Source: Mycolicibacterium neoaurum VKM Ac-1815D
GTDB taxonomy: Bacteria > Actinomycetota > Actinomycetes > Mycobacteriales > Mycobacteriaceae
Reading direction: 5' to 3'
NCBI RefSeq assembly: GCF_000317305.3
Contig: NC_023036.2
Span: 1,178,001-1,242,000 of the forward strand
Length of the DNA stretch: 64,000 nucleotides
The notes under the pieces were generated by a model. It made no database searches. It saw nothing but the letters and a program-made list of their open reading frames with translations, and was not told the origin of the DNA. The number at the start of each line of letters is the position of its first letter. Within the stretch, counting starts at the first letter, position 1. The position numbers and the translations under genes are program-made. This document shows positions 43,980-53,351 of the stretch, piece after piece.

Positions 43980-46652
43980 ATGGCACATCCCATGGCAAAT
44001 CCGACGGCCCATCCCGGCACCGCCCGTTCGTTGACCGTGCTGGTGGTGCCTCGGCGACGCGCCGAGGACGTGGTGTCGGTACTGGCCGACTACTCCGCCG
44101 TCGGGCTGCTCGCCCCGTTCGTCTGGGTGGATGCCGACGATGCCGGCGGTGCGTCGACGCCGGCGACGATGGTGCGCAACGGTCGTGCTGAACCCGTTGT
44201 GCTGCAACAGGTGTTGACAGGTGAACGATACGAGCGGATTCGGGTGACGGTCCTGGTGCCCATCGATGCCCCGGCCGCGGAGCGGGTGTCGCTGAGCGCC
44301 GAGCAGGCGGTGGAGCAGGTTGCCCGCAGTTCCTCGATGGGTGCCAAGGTCGGGTTGTTGCGCCTGCTGTTGACGCCCGGGGACGGAACGGTCGTCGCCC
44401 CGGATCCCACGGTGATCCTGGAGGGCTGGCACAACCTGTTGGTGGCACCTGAGGATTCCACCGCGCCCGGATTGGGCGCGGTGCCCTGGGGCGGATTGCC
44501 CGAGCCGCTGGATGTGGCACGACATGTCGCCCCGGTGGTCGCCGGGGTGACCGGGCTGTGGGCGGGAGTGGGCCAGACGCCGTTCGACAATCTGGAGATC
44601 CTGCCCGGGCAGACCGTGCGCGCGGTGCGCGCCTTCTACCGCAGGCTCGACAGCAGCGAGGTCGAGGAGAAGCTGCGCGGCCAACTCTTCGACCCTGCCG
44701 GTCGACTGCCCTTGCCTCATGGTGGGCAGATTCCGGTGATGTATGTCTCCGACGTGCCCGCTGCGACCCAGTCGATGGCGCGGGCGCTGTGGACCAAGCA
44801 CCGTGATGTGCTGCGCGGTCCGCGGGTCGCCACCGCCGATGCCGGGGCGCAGGCGATCTCCATCTGGTCCGCGGTGACGATGTTCCTGCGCTTCATGGGC
44901 GCGGCGTTGCGCAGTGCCCCCGGCGCCTGGTGGTCGGCGGTCACCGGGTCGCTCACCTCGGCGGTGGCATCGACGGTGCAGGGCACCGTGTTCGGTGGCC
45001 GCGAGTCGGCGTTCGAAGTGGTCACCGGCTCCGAGCTGGCCGATTGGCAGACCCTCGGTCGCAGCGCGGAGAGCCTGAGCAGCCAGATCGGGGCAGGTCA
45101 GCCCGGGCAGCTCGCCCATCACGATCTCAGTTCGTTGTGGTCGGACTTCGTCAACGGGGCGTTCACGCTGGCCGATGGTGGCCGCCGCGTCGATGGACTG
45201 AACCCCATCCAGGTCGGCTCGGGCATCGGGGTGCTGGCCAATGCCGCCGACGTCGTGCCAGGCCCGGCGGAGAACTTCTCGGCGATCTCCACCTCGCTGG
45301 CGGCCGTCGTGCAGCTCGGCACCGTGGAGGGTGCCGATGTGATCGGCGCCGCCACCCTGTCCGAGCGGCTCCGGGGCGCCTACTCGGATCCGGCCGCGGG
45401 CGTCGAAGCCCGTACGGCGGGAACCGAACTGGAACGCTGGCAGGCGCACACGTCGCGCAGTTATGCCGCCCAAGTGTCCAACATCCTCGTCGATTTCATG
45501 AATCGGGCCCGCGCCGAGGTTGCCCAGCTCAGCGACCAGATCCAACGCGCCGCCACCGCGGTATCGGTGGACGAGCAACTGCGCGCGCGGCAGCAGGCCA
45601 TCGGCACGATCCTCAAGACGTTGACCTTCGGGACCTTCGGTGTGCTGGTCGTGCTCGTCGCAATGGCCGGTTTCTCGGCCGTGCGATGGAAGTTCGCGCT
45701 CATCACCGGCGGCGTCATGCTGGTGCTCTATCTGTTGGTATCGCTTGCCCTGTTCCTGTTCGCCCAGCGCGATCTCTTCGCGGAGATGAATCTTCGCCAG
45801 ACACAGTTGAATCAACTGCAGACGATGCAGGCCAACCTGCAGGCCGCGCTACAGGACGTCAGCCGTTTGTCCACCGCCTACGGCCAATTGCTCTCGTGGT
45901 GCCGGGTGCTCGGCGTGATGTTGCGGGCACCGTTCGGGGCGCCGCCACCGCGCCGGCCGGCGGCCGGCCAGCTCGCCGACGGTGTGCCGCGGTGCACCCA
46001 GCTCGGGGTGGCAGACCCCAGCGGTGAGCAGGCCGATGATGCCATCCACGCGATCCAACGTCGGCTCTACGCCCTGGGCTGGCTTACCCAGCCCTGGCAG
46101 GAGATGGTCGGTGGCGCGGCGGCCAAACTGCGCGAGGATCCGGACGCGCTGTTCCGGATGCCGGGTATCGGCACCGGGTCCGGTCTGGACCAGTGGTCGG
46201 TCGCGGTGGCCGGCGGCCGGGTACGGCCGGCGGGCGGCGAGGCGTTGTGGGCACGGGTGGAGCAGATGTTCGTCGAGGACAGTGCGATCGCGGACATGCT
46301 GACGGGAAGCGTGCTGGTTCCCACCCTGAACCGACGGGTGTCGGCGGCCGAATTCGGTGCCGGCATGGTCGATCACCGGCCCGGCGCCGCGGCTCCTTTC
46401 GACCCGACCGTGTTCACCCATGCGGCCACCACCGCCGGGCGGACCGCCGTCGCGGTGGATCAACCGGCCCTGGTTCCCGGTGGATTGGGCTACCGGGTGT
46501 CGGTGGTGCAGGCCAGCGACGGGTTGCCGCCGTACGATTTCGCGATCTTCGGGATGTCGGTGGAACAACCGTCGGGTATTGCCGCGCCTGTCACCGACAC
46601 CGACACCGACACCGGTGCGCAGCGGCCGCCCGGCGGGGACATGGTGTTCTGA
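43980..46652 (+). CDS. Two-TM coiled-coil protein of the tubulin-like island
   Basis: 890 residues, no recognised family. The first 540 residues are soluble, with a Rossmann-like beginning (TVLVVPRRRAEDVVSVL). Coiled-coil (about 500-545: ILVDFMNRARAEVAQLSDQI) leads into two TM helices (about 549-568 and 573-597), followed by a second coiled-coil (LRQTQLNQLQTMQANLQAAL) and a C-terminal soluble domain. The tail has a TDTDTDTG micro-repeat. It is separated from both neighbours by 2 bases, so it is obligately co-expressed with the tubulin-like protein and may anchor it to the membrane. Confidence 0.7.
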   Translation: MAHPMANPTAHPGTARSLTVLVVPRRRAEDVVSVLADYSAVGLLAPFVWVDADDAGGASTPATMVRNGRAEPVVLQQVLTGERYERIRVTVLVPIDAPAAERVSLSAEQAVEQVARSSSMGAKVGLLRLLLTPGDGTVVAPDPTVILEGWHNLLVAPEDSTAPGLGAVPWGGLPEPLDVARHVAPVVAGVTGLWAGVGQTPFDNLEILPGQTVRAVRAFYRRLDSSEVEEKLRGQLFDPAGRLPLPHGGQIPVMYVSDVPAATQSMARALWTKHRDVLRGPRVATADAGAQAISIWSAVTMFLRFMGAALRSAPGAWWSAVTGSLTSAVASTVQGTVFGGRESAFEVVTGSELADWQTLGRSAESLSSQIGAGQPGQLAHHDLSSLWSDFVNGAFTLADGGRRVDGLNPIQVGSGIGVLANAADVVPGPAENFSAISTSLAAVVQLGTVEGADVIGAATLSERLRGAYSDPAAGVEARTAGTELERWQAHTSRSYAAQVSNILVDFMNRARAEVAQLSDQIQRAATAVSVDEQLRARQQAIGTILKTLTFGTFGVLVVLVAMAGFSAVRWKFALITGGVMLVLYLLVSLALFLFAQRDLFAEMNLRQTQLNQLQTMQANLQAALQDVSRLSTAYGQLLSWCRVLGVMLRAPFGAPPPRRPAAGQLADGVPRCTQLGVADPSGEQADDAIHAIQRRLYALGWLTQPWQEMVGGAAAKLREDPDALFRMPGIGTGSGLDQWSVAVAGGRVRPAGGEALWARVEQMFVEDSAIADMLTGSVLVPTLNRRVSAAEFGAGMVDHRPGAAAPFDPTVFTHAATTAGRTAVAVDQPALVPGGLGYRVSVVQASDGLPPYDFAIFGMSVEQPSGIAAPVTDTDTDTGAQRPPGGDMVF

Positions 46653-46654
46653 CG

Positions 46655-48712
46655 ATGACGGGTCCCCAGCACGCCGCAGAGGCCGATGATGCCCGGCTGT
46701 CGGAGTTGATGGCGTGGCGTCAACAGCTCGTCGACGCCGGCAAGGTGTCGCGGACCAGCCTCAAGGAGGCCCATCTGCGTCAGGTGCTGCGCTTCGGTGG
46801 TACCGACGTCGAACAGATCCGGGCGATGCTCCCGGGCTCGGCCGCCGAGCACGCCGAGGAACTGGCGCGACTTCTGGACGGGTTGGGCACTCCTGCTCAG
46901 GCCAGTCCGCCCACCACCGGTGGTGAGCGAGGTCGCCATCACGCCGACAGCACGCCCCCGGTTGGAGACGCGGCCGTTTCCGCGCAGGTCGGCGGCCAGG
47001 ACGAGGCACTGATCCATGCATCCGACTTCGCCGAGTTCACCTTCGGTGACCAGCACCCAGAGCCGCTGACCATCACACCACGGCGCCGACGGGATGCGGC
47101 AGGGAAACCTGCTGCGCTGGAGTTGAGTTGGCCGCCCCATCAACCGGAACGCCCCGACACGGTGCTGATCTACCGTCTCGTCAGCGGGGAGGACACCCGC
47201 CCGTACTCACCCGACCGGGCTGATCTGTTGACCGTCACCACGGCCACCTCCGGCACCGACGACCGGCCTCCCGTCGGTGCGCTGAGGTACTACCAGGTAT
47301 GGGTCAACGTCGGTACGACGCGCGCGGATGCCCTTGCGGCCCAGCCGATCAAACACGCCGAGACCGTGCTGGTCAGTCCGGTCCAGGACTTCTCGTTGCG
47401 GGAGGACAACGGCCGGGTCATCGGGCAGTGGTCCGTGACGAACTCGGTGCGCGTGGTGTACGTGTCGCGGGTGCCGATCGGCGAGGTCGATCGGGTCGGT
47501 TTGCAGCATCGCATTCTCGCCGACCGGGACAACCTGGATGGTTTCGTCGACGCCGAGGCGGCCCGGGGTGAGCGGTTCCGCTATGTCGTGCGCGCGGCCG
47601 CACCGGTCGACGGCGTGCTGCGACTGTCGGAGAGCGTCGAGGCCGATGTCGAGATCTCCGCGGTACTGACCGCCGTCGAGGACTTGACGATCGCCAACAA
47701 TCCCGATGGTGAATCGGTGGACCTGCGCTGGACCGCGCCCCCGGCGGGCAGGGTGGTCATCTATCGGTCGCAGAACGGCCCGCAGGCAGGCGCCGAGGAC
47801 ACCGAGATCCCCGAAGTGGCGCTCGAGCAGGTGGGTTTGACCCCCGAGATGCGGCTCACCCAGCCCAGTGCGCTCATCCCGGACACCGCAGGCCCTTCGG
47901 CAGGAGTGATGGCCGGGGTCACCTGGCCGCAGGGATGGAGCCGGGCATATCTGACCCCGGTGACGCTGCTGGCCGGCCGGGCGCTGGTGGGGCGGTCACT
48001 GTCCTCGGTGCGCACCGCAGGCATCCGCGATGTCGAATTGGCCGAGTACTGCAACAAGCAGGTTCTGACCTTCGACTGGCCCAATGGCGCGGCCGCGGTG
48101 GAAATGCACATCGCGCCCAAGGGGTATGACGCGCGTAACGGGCTGAGCGGACAATCCAAGGAGATCTCCCGGGAGGATTACGACCGCTACGGCGGGATGC
48201 AGCTCACCGCAAGAGAATTACCGATCGCCGGCTGCTCGGTGCATCTGTCGCCGGTGGCGTTCTCCGGTGGGCGGCGTGTCACGGGCGCGGTCTGCAGTCT
48301 GGAATACGCCGGTCTGCTGCGGTTGCAGTACGCGGTTCGGCTCGGTCACGACCCGGACGGCTGGCCCGCGTACGCACATGTCGCCATGCGCGCCGAAGTC
48401 GACGTGCCGGGTTCGCCCGCCTTCGTGCTGGTGCACAATCGGGAGCGAATTCCGCTGTCGGCCAATGACGGTGAGGCCATCGACGCTGCACCACTGGATG
48501 CCAACGGGAGGCTTCGGGAGCAGCCGTCGAAAGAGCTGCGCTGGTCGCAGCTGACCACCCACGGGGCCGGGGAGCTGTGGGCGGCGAACCTGCGCGGTCG
48601 ACGTGGCTGGATCCGGTTGTTCGTCAACACCCACTCGCCGGACCGGTTGCGCACCATCGCGTTGCTCGATCCGCCCGTCGAGACGCTGTACCTGTCGCAG
48701 GTGACGCCGTGA
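46655..48712 (+). CDS. Fibronectin-III-like multi-domain protein of the island
   Basis: 685 residues, soluble, no signal peptide. N-terminal helical domain of about 80 residues (LRQVLRFGGTDVEQIRAMLPG), a low-complexity linker, then at least two beta-sandwich repeats with FN3-like cores (ALELSWPPHQPERPDTVLIY and VDLRWTAPPAGRVVIYRSQN), and a C-terminal beta-rich region. Probably a cytosolic scaffold. It starts 2 bases after the coiled-coil protein and overlaps the next gene by 4 bases. Confidence 0.68.
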   Translation: MTGPQHAAEADDARLSELMAWRQQLVDAGKVSRTSLKEAHLRQVLRFGGTDVEQIRAMLPGSAAEHAEELARLLDGLGTPAQASPPTTGGERGRHHADSTPPVGDAAVSAQVGGQDEALIHASDFAEFTFGDQHPEPLTITPRRRRDAAGKPAALELSWPPHQPERPDTVLIYRLVSGEDTRPYSPDRADLLTVTTATSGTDDRPPVGALRYYQVWVNVGTTRADALAAQPIKHAETVLVSPVQDFSLREDNGRVIGQWSVTNSVRVVYVSRVPIGEVDRVGLQHRILADRDNLDGFVDAEAARGERFRYVVRAAAPVDGVLRLSESVEADVEISAVLTAVEDLTIANNPDGESVDLRWTAPPAGRVVIYRSQNGPQAGAEDTEIPEVALEQVGLTPEMRLTQPSALIPDTAGPSAGVMAGVTWPQGWSRAYLTPVTLLAGRALVGRSLSSVRTAGIRDVELAEYCNKQVLTFDWPNGAAAVEMHIAPKGYDARNGLSGQSKEISREDYDRYGGMQLTARELPIAGCSVHLSPVAFSGGRRVTGAVCSLEYAGLLRLQYAVRLGHDPDGWPAYAHVAMRAEVDVPGSPAFVLVHNRERIPLSANDGEAIDAAPLDANGRLREQPSKELRWSQLTTHGAGELWAANLRGRRGWIRLFVNTHSPDRLRTIALLDPPVETLYLSQVTP

Positions 48713-51231
48713 ATCGATACGGGCAGTTGACCTACACCTGCTTCGACGTCGCCGGTACGGCAGGCGGTTGGCAGGTGAAGCAGACCTCCGGTGACCTGAC
48801 ACCGCAGGAGATCGACGAACTGGTCGCCGGTGTACGCACCGTGTTCCGCGCCGTGGAGCCGCTGCCCACCTACCCGACACCCCAGGACTGTGAACGGGGA
48901 CCCCGTCGGCTGGCGTACCGCCCGGTGTCCGTCGGCGCGGCCTTCTGGCACACCGTGCCCGCCGGCTCCGATGCCACCGGACGGCCCGGAAACGTGTTCG
49001 CCCACGTGCTTCTCGACCGCATCCCCGCCGAGCGCACCGCTGTCCGATCGATTCATGTCCGACCGATTCAACTGTGGCGATCCCCGGATTGGGTTCGCCC
49101 CTACGGTGCTCCCGAGGTGGCCCGCGCGATGCTGCCGTCGGATCAGCCGGTGCCCGGCGGCGTGGTCACCGCGGACAGCGCGGTCGATTTCGTGATGGAC
49201 ACCAGCACCTGGCGGCTGGGGACGCTGTGCGGCCTGTTGGACGCCACTGCGGCGGCACTGCAGGGTGGACCGCCGGTGGTGCTGGGTGTGGACTCGCCGG
49301 AGAGCGCGGCCCAATGGATCGGTCTGACCAGCTTCCTGATGTCGGCGGGTACCGCAGCGCGACTGAGCTTCTCGACGTTCGATCGCTCCGACGAGGTATC
49401 ACCCGACGTGCACACCGGGCACCATCTGACCGCCGTGCCCCGCGGCGACCTCGCGTCGCTGCCCCCGCAGGTCGTGATCATCGACGAGGCGTCGATGCTC
49501 TCGCTGGGAGAACTCGACGGTGAACCGCACCGCACGGCGTCCGGACAGATCATCGAGGTCACGCCGTGGTCGGCGATGGCGCAGGTGGTGCTGACCGATC
49601 CCGCCTCGGCGCGCGTGGTGCTGGCGGACATCGACCGCTACGCCGAGGTGGCCGGTGACCGCGATCTGCACCCGGCGTGGCCGATGGCGATGTCCGTTCT
49701 GCACCGAGACGACTTCGCCGACGCGCGTGCCGAGGCCACGATCGTGATCACAGCGCACTGCCCGTCCGAGATGCCGAGTGGATCGCCGTTGGGGCAGCGG
49801 ATCTCGGATGCGATGGCCGAGCTGGTGGGGTTCACCACCGAGGAGGCCTGGCGGGCTGTCGAGCGGGTCAACGACGGGCAGGCAGCCGATTATGCCGATG
49901 CGATCTACCTCGAACGTGCGATCGCCGACCACGCCTGGCTGCGGCAGCAGACGCCGGTACCGGTGAGCCCGCGCCGCTACGACGACCGCGACCTGCCGGA
50001 CGCTGTCGCCTCGGCGATCGGCGCGGCGGTGGGTGCGGGCGGCGAGTCGGATCCAGAGGTGCTCATCCGACTGGCGGATCTCTTGCTGCGGTCCGGGGTC
50101 GATGACGACGTTGCGGCACAGGTGATATCCCAACCGGTCGTGCACAAAGCGCTCACCGATCCGGGCAGGGGCCCGGAAGTGGCCCGACGAGTCGGACATC
50201 GGGTCGGCCACGAGGTCAGGCTCGCGCTTGCGGCGCGAATACTGGCCGAGGCGACCGTCACCGCAGACCGGCGGACGCTGCCGGATATCGAAGTACTTGC
50301 TTGGCTGGCAGAGGGTGTGGGTGTGCCGGACCCCCGCGCGGTGGCCACCGCGAAACCCTGGGATTCGGTCTGGACGCGGACTGCCGTCCGTGGCGCCTGT
50401 GCCGAAAGCCAGGGTGCGCATGACGATGCCGATCGGTTCGCGCATCTGTGGTGGTGCAAGCTAAGGCAGGCAACGCTTTTCGACGAGGTGGCCGGTGATG
50501 CGATCTGGCATCCGACGGATCTGCTCATCGCGTCGCATGGTGCACCGCTGAGCGCGCGGGCCGCGCTACCGACTCTGCTGGGTGCCCCGGATTCATCGGG
50601 GATGTCCGAACTGGCTGCGTCGGTGATGGATACCAGCCCCGACCCGGTGGCCGTCGCATGTGCGGCACTGCGCGGTATCGAGACCGCCGAGTGGGTTCAG
50701 GACGGTCTTTTGCACGAGCGGCAGGGCGTCTACAGCCGATCATGGGAAGAGGCGATGACGGACGTCGGCCTGGGCGGGGTACACCCGGATGCCGGTGTGC
50801 GCGTCCTCACCCTTTCCTTGCTGGCCGACATCAGACGCATCCCTTTTCCGTTGCAAGCGAATACGATTGCGGCCGACGCGCGCACCGCCGATGCAGCGGT
50901 CTGGCAGATTCTGGAGTTGGTTGACCGCGCGGTGGTCGATCCGGCCGCGGTGCTCGCGGCGGCACTGCTGCCCGTTGCCACCGACGAGGATTCAGCCGAT
51001 GCCGCGAGCGTTGGGGTGAGCGTACTCGTCGCGCGTGTGGCCGATCAGCTGGTCGCCGGGCGGCGATTCTCCGAAGAGGATGTCGATGCCACGGTGTCGT
51101 TGATGACCCGGATGGCCGGACTCGGCGCCGATCAGACGCCGCGTCGATATCGGAAGATGGTGCACAAGTTGCTTGCCCAGGGACGACCAGGACAAATATC
51201 GCAGGTTGAGCGGATCAGGGGAGGTCACTGA
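48709..51231 (+). CDS. GTPase-associated protein 1 (GAP1)-like protein
   Basis: 840 residues, soluble. The start (VNRYGQLTYTCFDVAG, GGWQVKQTSGDLTPQEID) and the next 300 residues (FSTFDRSDEV, VIIDEASMLSLGEL) resemble the N-terminal and middle domains of the GAP1 family named in comparative genomics of bacterial NTP-dependent conflict systems; the helical C-terminal half would be its C domain. The match is recalled, not searched. The GTG start overlaps the preceding stop (GTGA), and its own stop overlaps the vWA gene by one base. It is expected to partner the GTPase encoded two genes downstream. Confidence 0.62.
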   Translation: MNRYGQLTYTCFDVAGTAGGWQVKQTSGDLTPQEIDELVAGVRTVFRAVEPLPTYPTPQDCERGPRRLAYRPVSVGAAFWHTVPAGSDATGRPGNVFAHVLLDRIPAERTAVRSIHVRPIQLWRSPDWVRPYGAPEVARAMLPSDQPVPGGVVTADSAVDFVMDTSTWRLGTLCGLLDATAAALQGGPPVVLGVDSPESAAQWIGLTSFLMSAGTAARLSFSTFDRSDEVSPDVHTGHHLTAVPRGDLASLPPQVVIIDEASMLSLGELDGEPHRTASGQIIEVTPWSAMAQVVLTDPASARVVLADIDRYAEVAGDRDLHPAWPMAMSVLHRDDFADARAEATIVITAHCPSEMPSGSPLGQRISDAMAELVGFTTEEAWRAVERVNDGQAADYADAIYLERAIADHAWLRQQTPVPVSPRRYDDRDLPDAVASAIGAAVGAGGESDPEVLIRLADLLLRSGVDDDVAAQVISQPVVHKALTDPGRGPEVARRVGHRVGHEVRLALAARILAEATVTADRRTLPDIEVLAWLAEGVGVPDPRAVATAKPWDSVWTRTAVRGACAESQGAHDDADRFAHLWWCKLRQATLFDEVAGDAIWHPTDLLIASHGAPLSARAALPTLLGAPDSSGMSELAASVMDTSPDPVAVACAALRGIETAEWVQDGLLHERQGVYSRSWEEAMTDVGLGGVHPDAGVRVLTLSLLADIRRIPFPLQANTIAADARTADAAVWQILELVDRAVVDPAAVLAAALLPVATDEDSADAASVGVSVLVARVADQLVAGRRFSEEDVDATVSLMTRMAGLGADQTPRRYRKMVHKLLAQGRPGQISQVERIRGGH

Positions 51232-52160
51232 TGCCGATCTACGTAGTCGGAGCCAGTAACCAGCGGGTGCGTATTCCGGCCGATGCCCTGGCGGTGTCGA
51301 TCACCGGTGCGGTGTCGAGCGCGGAACTGGATGTGCGCGCCGGAGCCGAGCAGCCGGTGGTGCGCAGCAGCGCCCACCACGCCGTTCTGCCACGTCTCAC
51401 CGGACCGGTGCACATCGCGGTGCGTCCGCTCGGCGGTGAACGCTTCGACGCGGGCAGCGTCATCCATCTGGCCATCGCGCATGAGAACTCCGGGGATGTC
51501 GATCCGGTCCAGGTGCTCTTCGACCCGGTCGATGTCAGCGGTGATTCCGGTGTCGTGTTCGCCGTGCTGACACCATCGGGCAACACGATCGAGGTCGGCG
51601 TCAGTGCCGTGGCCGACACCCCGTTGAGTCCGTTGGGCGCGGCTGCACGCAGTTCGGCACGCAAGGTCATCGGCCGGGCGCCCGCTCAACAGGACGGTGC
51701 GTTGATCGTCGCCCTGGATACCTCGGCGTCGATGAGCTCATGGTTCGCCGACGGCAGCGTCGCCGCAGCCACCGATGTCATCGTGGGGGTGGCGGCCGCG
51801 GTCGGATGCAACGACGTGTCGGTGGTGCTGGCGGGTTCGCAGATCACCGCGGTCAGCGCGGCCGCGGAGGGTGCGGCGGGGCTGGCGAACACCGTTGCTG
51901 CCCTGGCGCCGCGCTGGACGGCGGGCGTGCGCTGGTCCCAGCTGTCGCCGGACGGACGCACGGTGGTCTGCACCGATACTGCCAGTGTGGCCGTGCAACA
52001 ACAATTTCCGATCTTTCTGCTGTCCGATGACCCACGGCTGGACGGCACCACCGCGCGGCTGTCGTCGCCCCCGCAGGGGCAGGGCCCGGCGGCCGCGCTA
52101 CTCGCTCACCCGCACACTCTCGACCAGATCACCACTCAGTTGGTGCGCGCGCTGACATGA
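51231..52160 (+). CDS. Cytosolic vWA-domain protein of the island
   Basis: 309 residues with no signal or TM. Residues 1-140 form a beta-rich N domain; residues about 155-300 are a vWA domain with an intact MIDAS start ALDTSASM (D163, S165, S167) and later TDTASV and LSDDP regions. vWA domains bind partners through a metal held at this site. Coupled by a 1-base overlap to the GAP1-like gene and a 4-base overlap to the GTPase gene, an arrangement typical of stoichiometric complexes. Confidence 0.75.
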   Translation: MPIYVVGASNQRVRIPADALAVSITGAVSSAELDVRAGAEQPVVRSSAHHAVLPRLTGPVHIAVRPLGGERFDAGSVIHLAIAHENSGDVDPVQVLFDPVDVSGDSGVVFAVLTPSGNTIEVGVSAVADTPLSPLGAAARSSARKVIGRAPAQQDGALIVALDTSASMSSWFADGSVAAATDVIVGVAAAVGCNDVSVVLAGSQITAVSAAAEGAAGLANTVAALAPRWTAGVRWSQLSPDGRTVVCTDTASVAVQQQFPIFLLSDDPRLDGTTARLSSPPQGQGPAAALLAHPHTLDQITTQLVRALT

Positions 52161-53311
52161 ACAAGTGCCCGCGTTGCTTCGCCGTCGTCGATCCGAACAA
52201 CTACGTGTGGACCCTGAGCCCCAGGGTGGGCGGTCAGCGATTCTACGATGATGCCGGCACCGCGTTCTCGGGCACGCACACCGAGATCGGGCCGCTGTTC
52301 GCCTGGCAGCGGCCACCGGGCTACAACGGCCCCGCGGCATCGGCCGCGGAGGCCGAACACACCCTCAAGGGGCCCGTCGTCGAAATCTGCCCCCTGTGCC
52401 ACTTCGAACTGCCGCCCAACTGGCGGTCCGGGCACGCGGTCTGCATCGCGATGGCGGGTGCCCGCGCCACCGGGAAGAGCCTCTACATCGCGGTGTTGGT
52501 CAAACAGCTGCAACTGCTCCTGGAGCGACTCGGCTACTCGATGGATCCGGCGACCCGAGCCACCGCGCACGCGTATGCGAGCACCTATGAGAAGCCACTG
52601 TTCGAACAGCGTGGACTGATCCCGCCCACACCTGCGGTCCTCACCCAATCCTCCGCCCAGCGTGAGCCGTTGGTGTTCTCGATAGGCGCCTGGGGCGGTG
52701 TTCAGCGCTATCTGGTGTTGCGCGACGTGGCCGGTGAGGACATGGAATCCGGCGATCTACACGCGCCACCATTCCACTTCTTCGGCAGGGCGGACGCCGT
52801 GTTCTTCATGTTCGATCCCCTGCGGGTCACCGCGATTCGAGATCAGTTGCAGGATCTGTTGCCACAAGGCGTCAGCGGTGGTGATCCACGCGGGGTGCTG
52901 AACAACCTCTCGATGGCCATCGGGCAGGGCCAGCCCAAGCTCGCGGTGATCCTGTCGAAGTTCGACGCCTTGCGGGTGCTGCGCAATGTCGAGGGCTCCG
53001 AATGGAGCATGATCATGTCGAATTCGGGTGCGGCGTACCTGCGTGACACCTCCGACGACCCGGTCTACAACGAACTCGACGGCAGGCTCCTGCACGAAGA
53101 GGTGCGAAGCCTGCTGATCAGGCTGAATGCCGGTGCGCTGGTGGCGGCCGTGGAGAACCCCTCCAACCAACGACAGCTGGAGCGACGGTATTTCGTGGTG
53201 TCGGCGCTCGGGCAACCGCCCAGCGGCCAGCGGTTACATGCGCGCGGTATTGCGCCCTTCCGTTGCGCGGATCCGGTGCGATGGGTCACGTCGAGCTTCG
53301 GAATCTTGTGA
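52157..53311 (+). CDS. Zinc-ribbon TRAFAC-type GTPase
   Basis: 384 residues. An N-terminal zinc ribbon is split across C4/C7 (NKCPRC) and C78/C81 (EICPLC). G1 is GARATGKS (G101 to S108), G3 is DVAGED (D190 to G193) and G4 is SKFD (S267 to D270), a variant of NKxD, so guanine specificity is plausible. It resembles the double-GTPase-type families that co-occur with GAP1 and tubulin-like genes. Overlaps the vWA gene by 4 bases; 40 bases separate it from the DUF4190 sensor genes. Probably the central switch of the system. Confidence 0.75.
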   Translation: MNKCPRCFAVVDPNNYVWTLSPRVGGQRFYDDAGTAFSGTHTEIGPLFAWQRPPGYNGPAASAAEAEHTLKGPVVEICPLCHFELPPNWRSGHAVCIAMAGARATGKSLYIAVLVKQLQLLLERLGYSMDPATRATAHAYASTYEKPLFEQRGLIPPTPAVLTQSSAQREPLVFSIGAWGGVQRYLVLRDVAGEDMESGDLHAPPFHFFGRADAVFFMFDPLRVTAIRDQLQDLLPQGVSGGDPRGVLNNLSMAIGQGQPKLAVILSKFDALRVLRNVEGSEWSMIMSNSGAAYLRDTSDDPVYNELDGRLLHEEVRSLLIRLNAGALVAAVENPSNQRQLERRYFVVSALGQPPSGQRLHARGIAPFRCADPVRWVTSSFGIL

Positions 53312-53351
53312 GCGTCGGTCGGCGACGGACAGAGCGGATGGGGGAACAGAG

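Noticed and set aside
43929..45815. 628-codon minus-strand open frame opposite the coiled-coil protein
   Set aside because: Composition is Arg/His/Gly/Gln-rich with no domain or hydrophobic pattern, and the plus-strand frame has convincing TM and coiled-coil structure; it is a high-GC antisense artefact.
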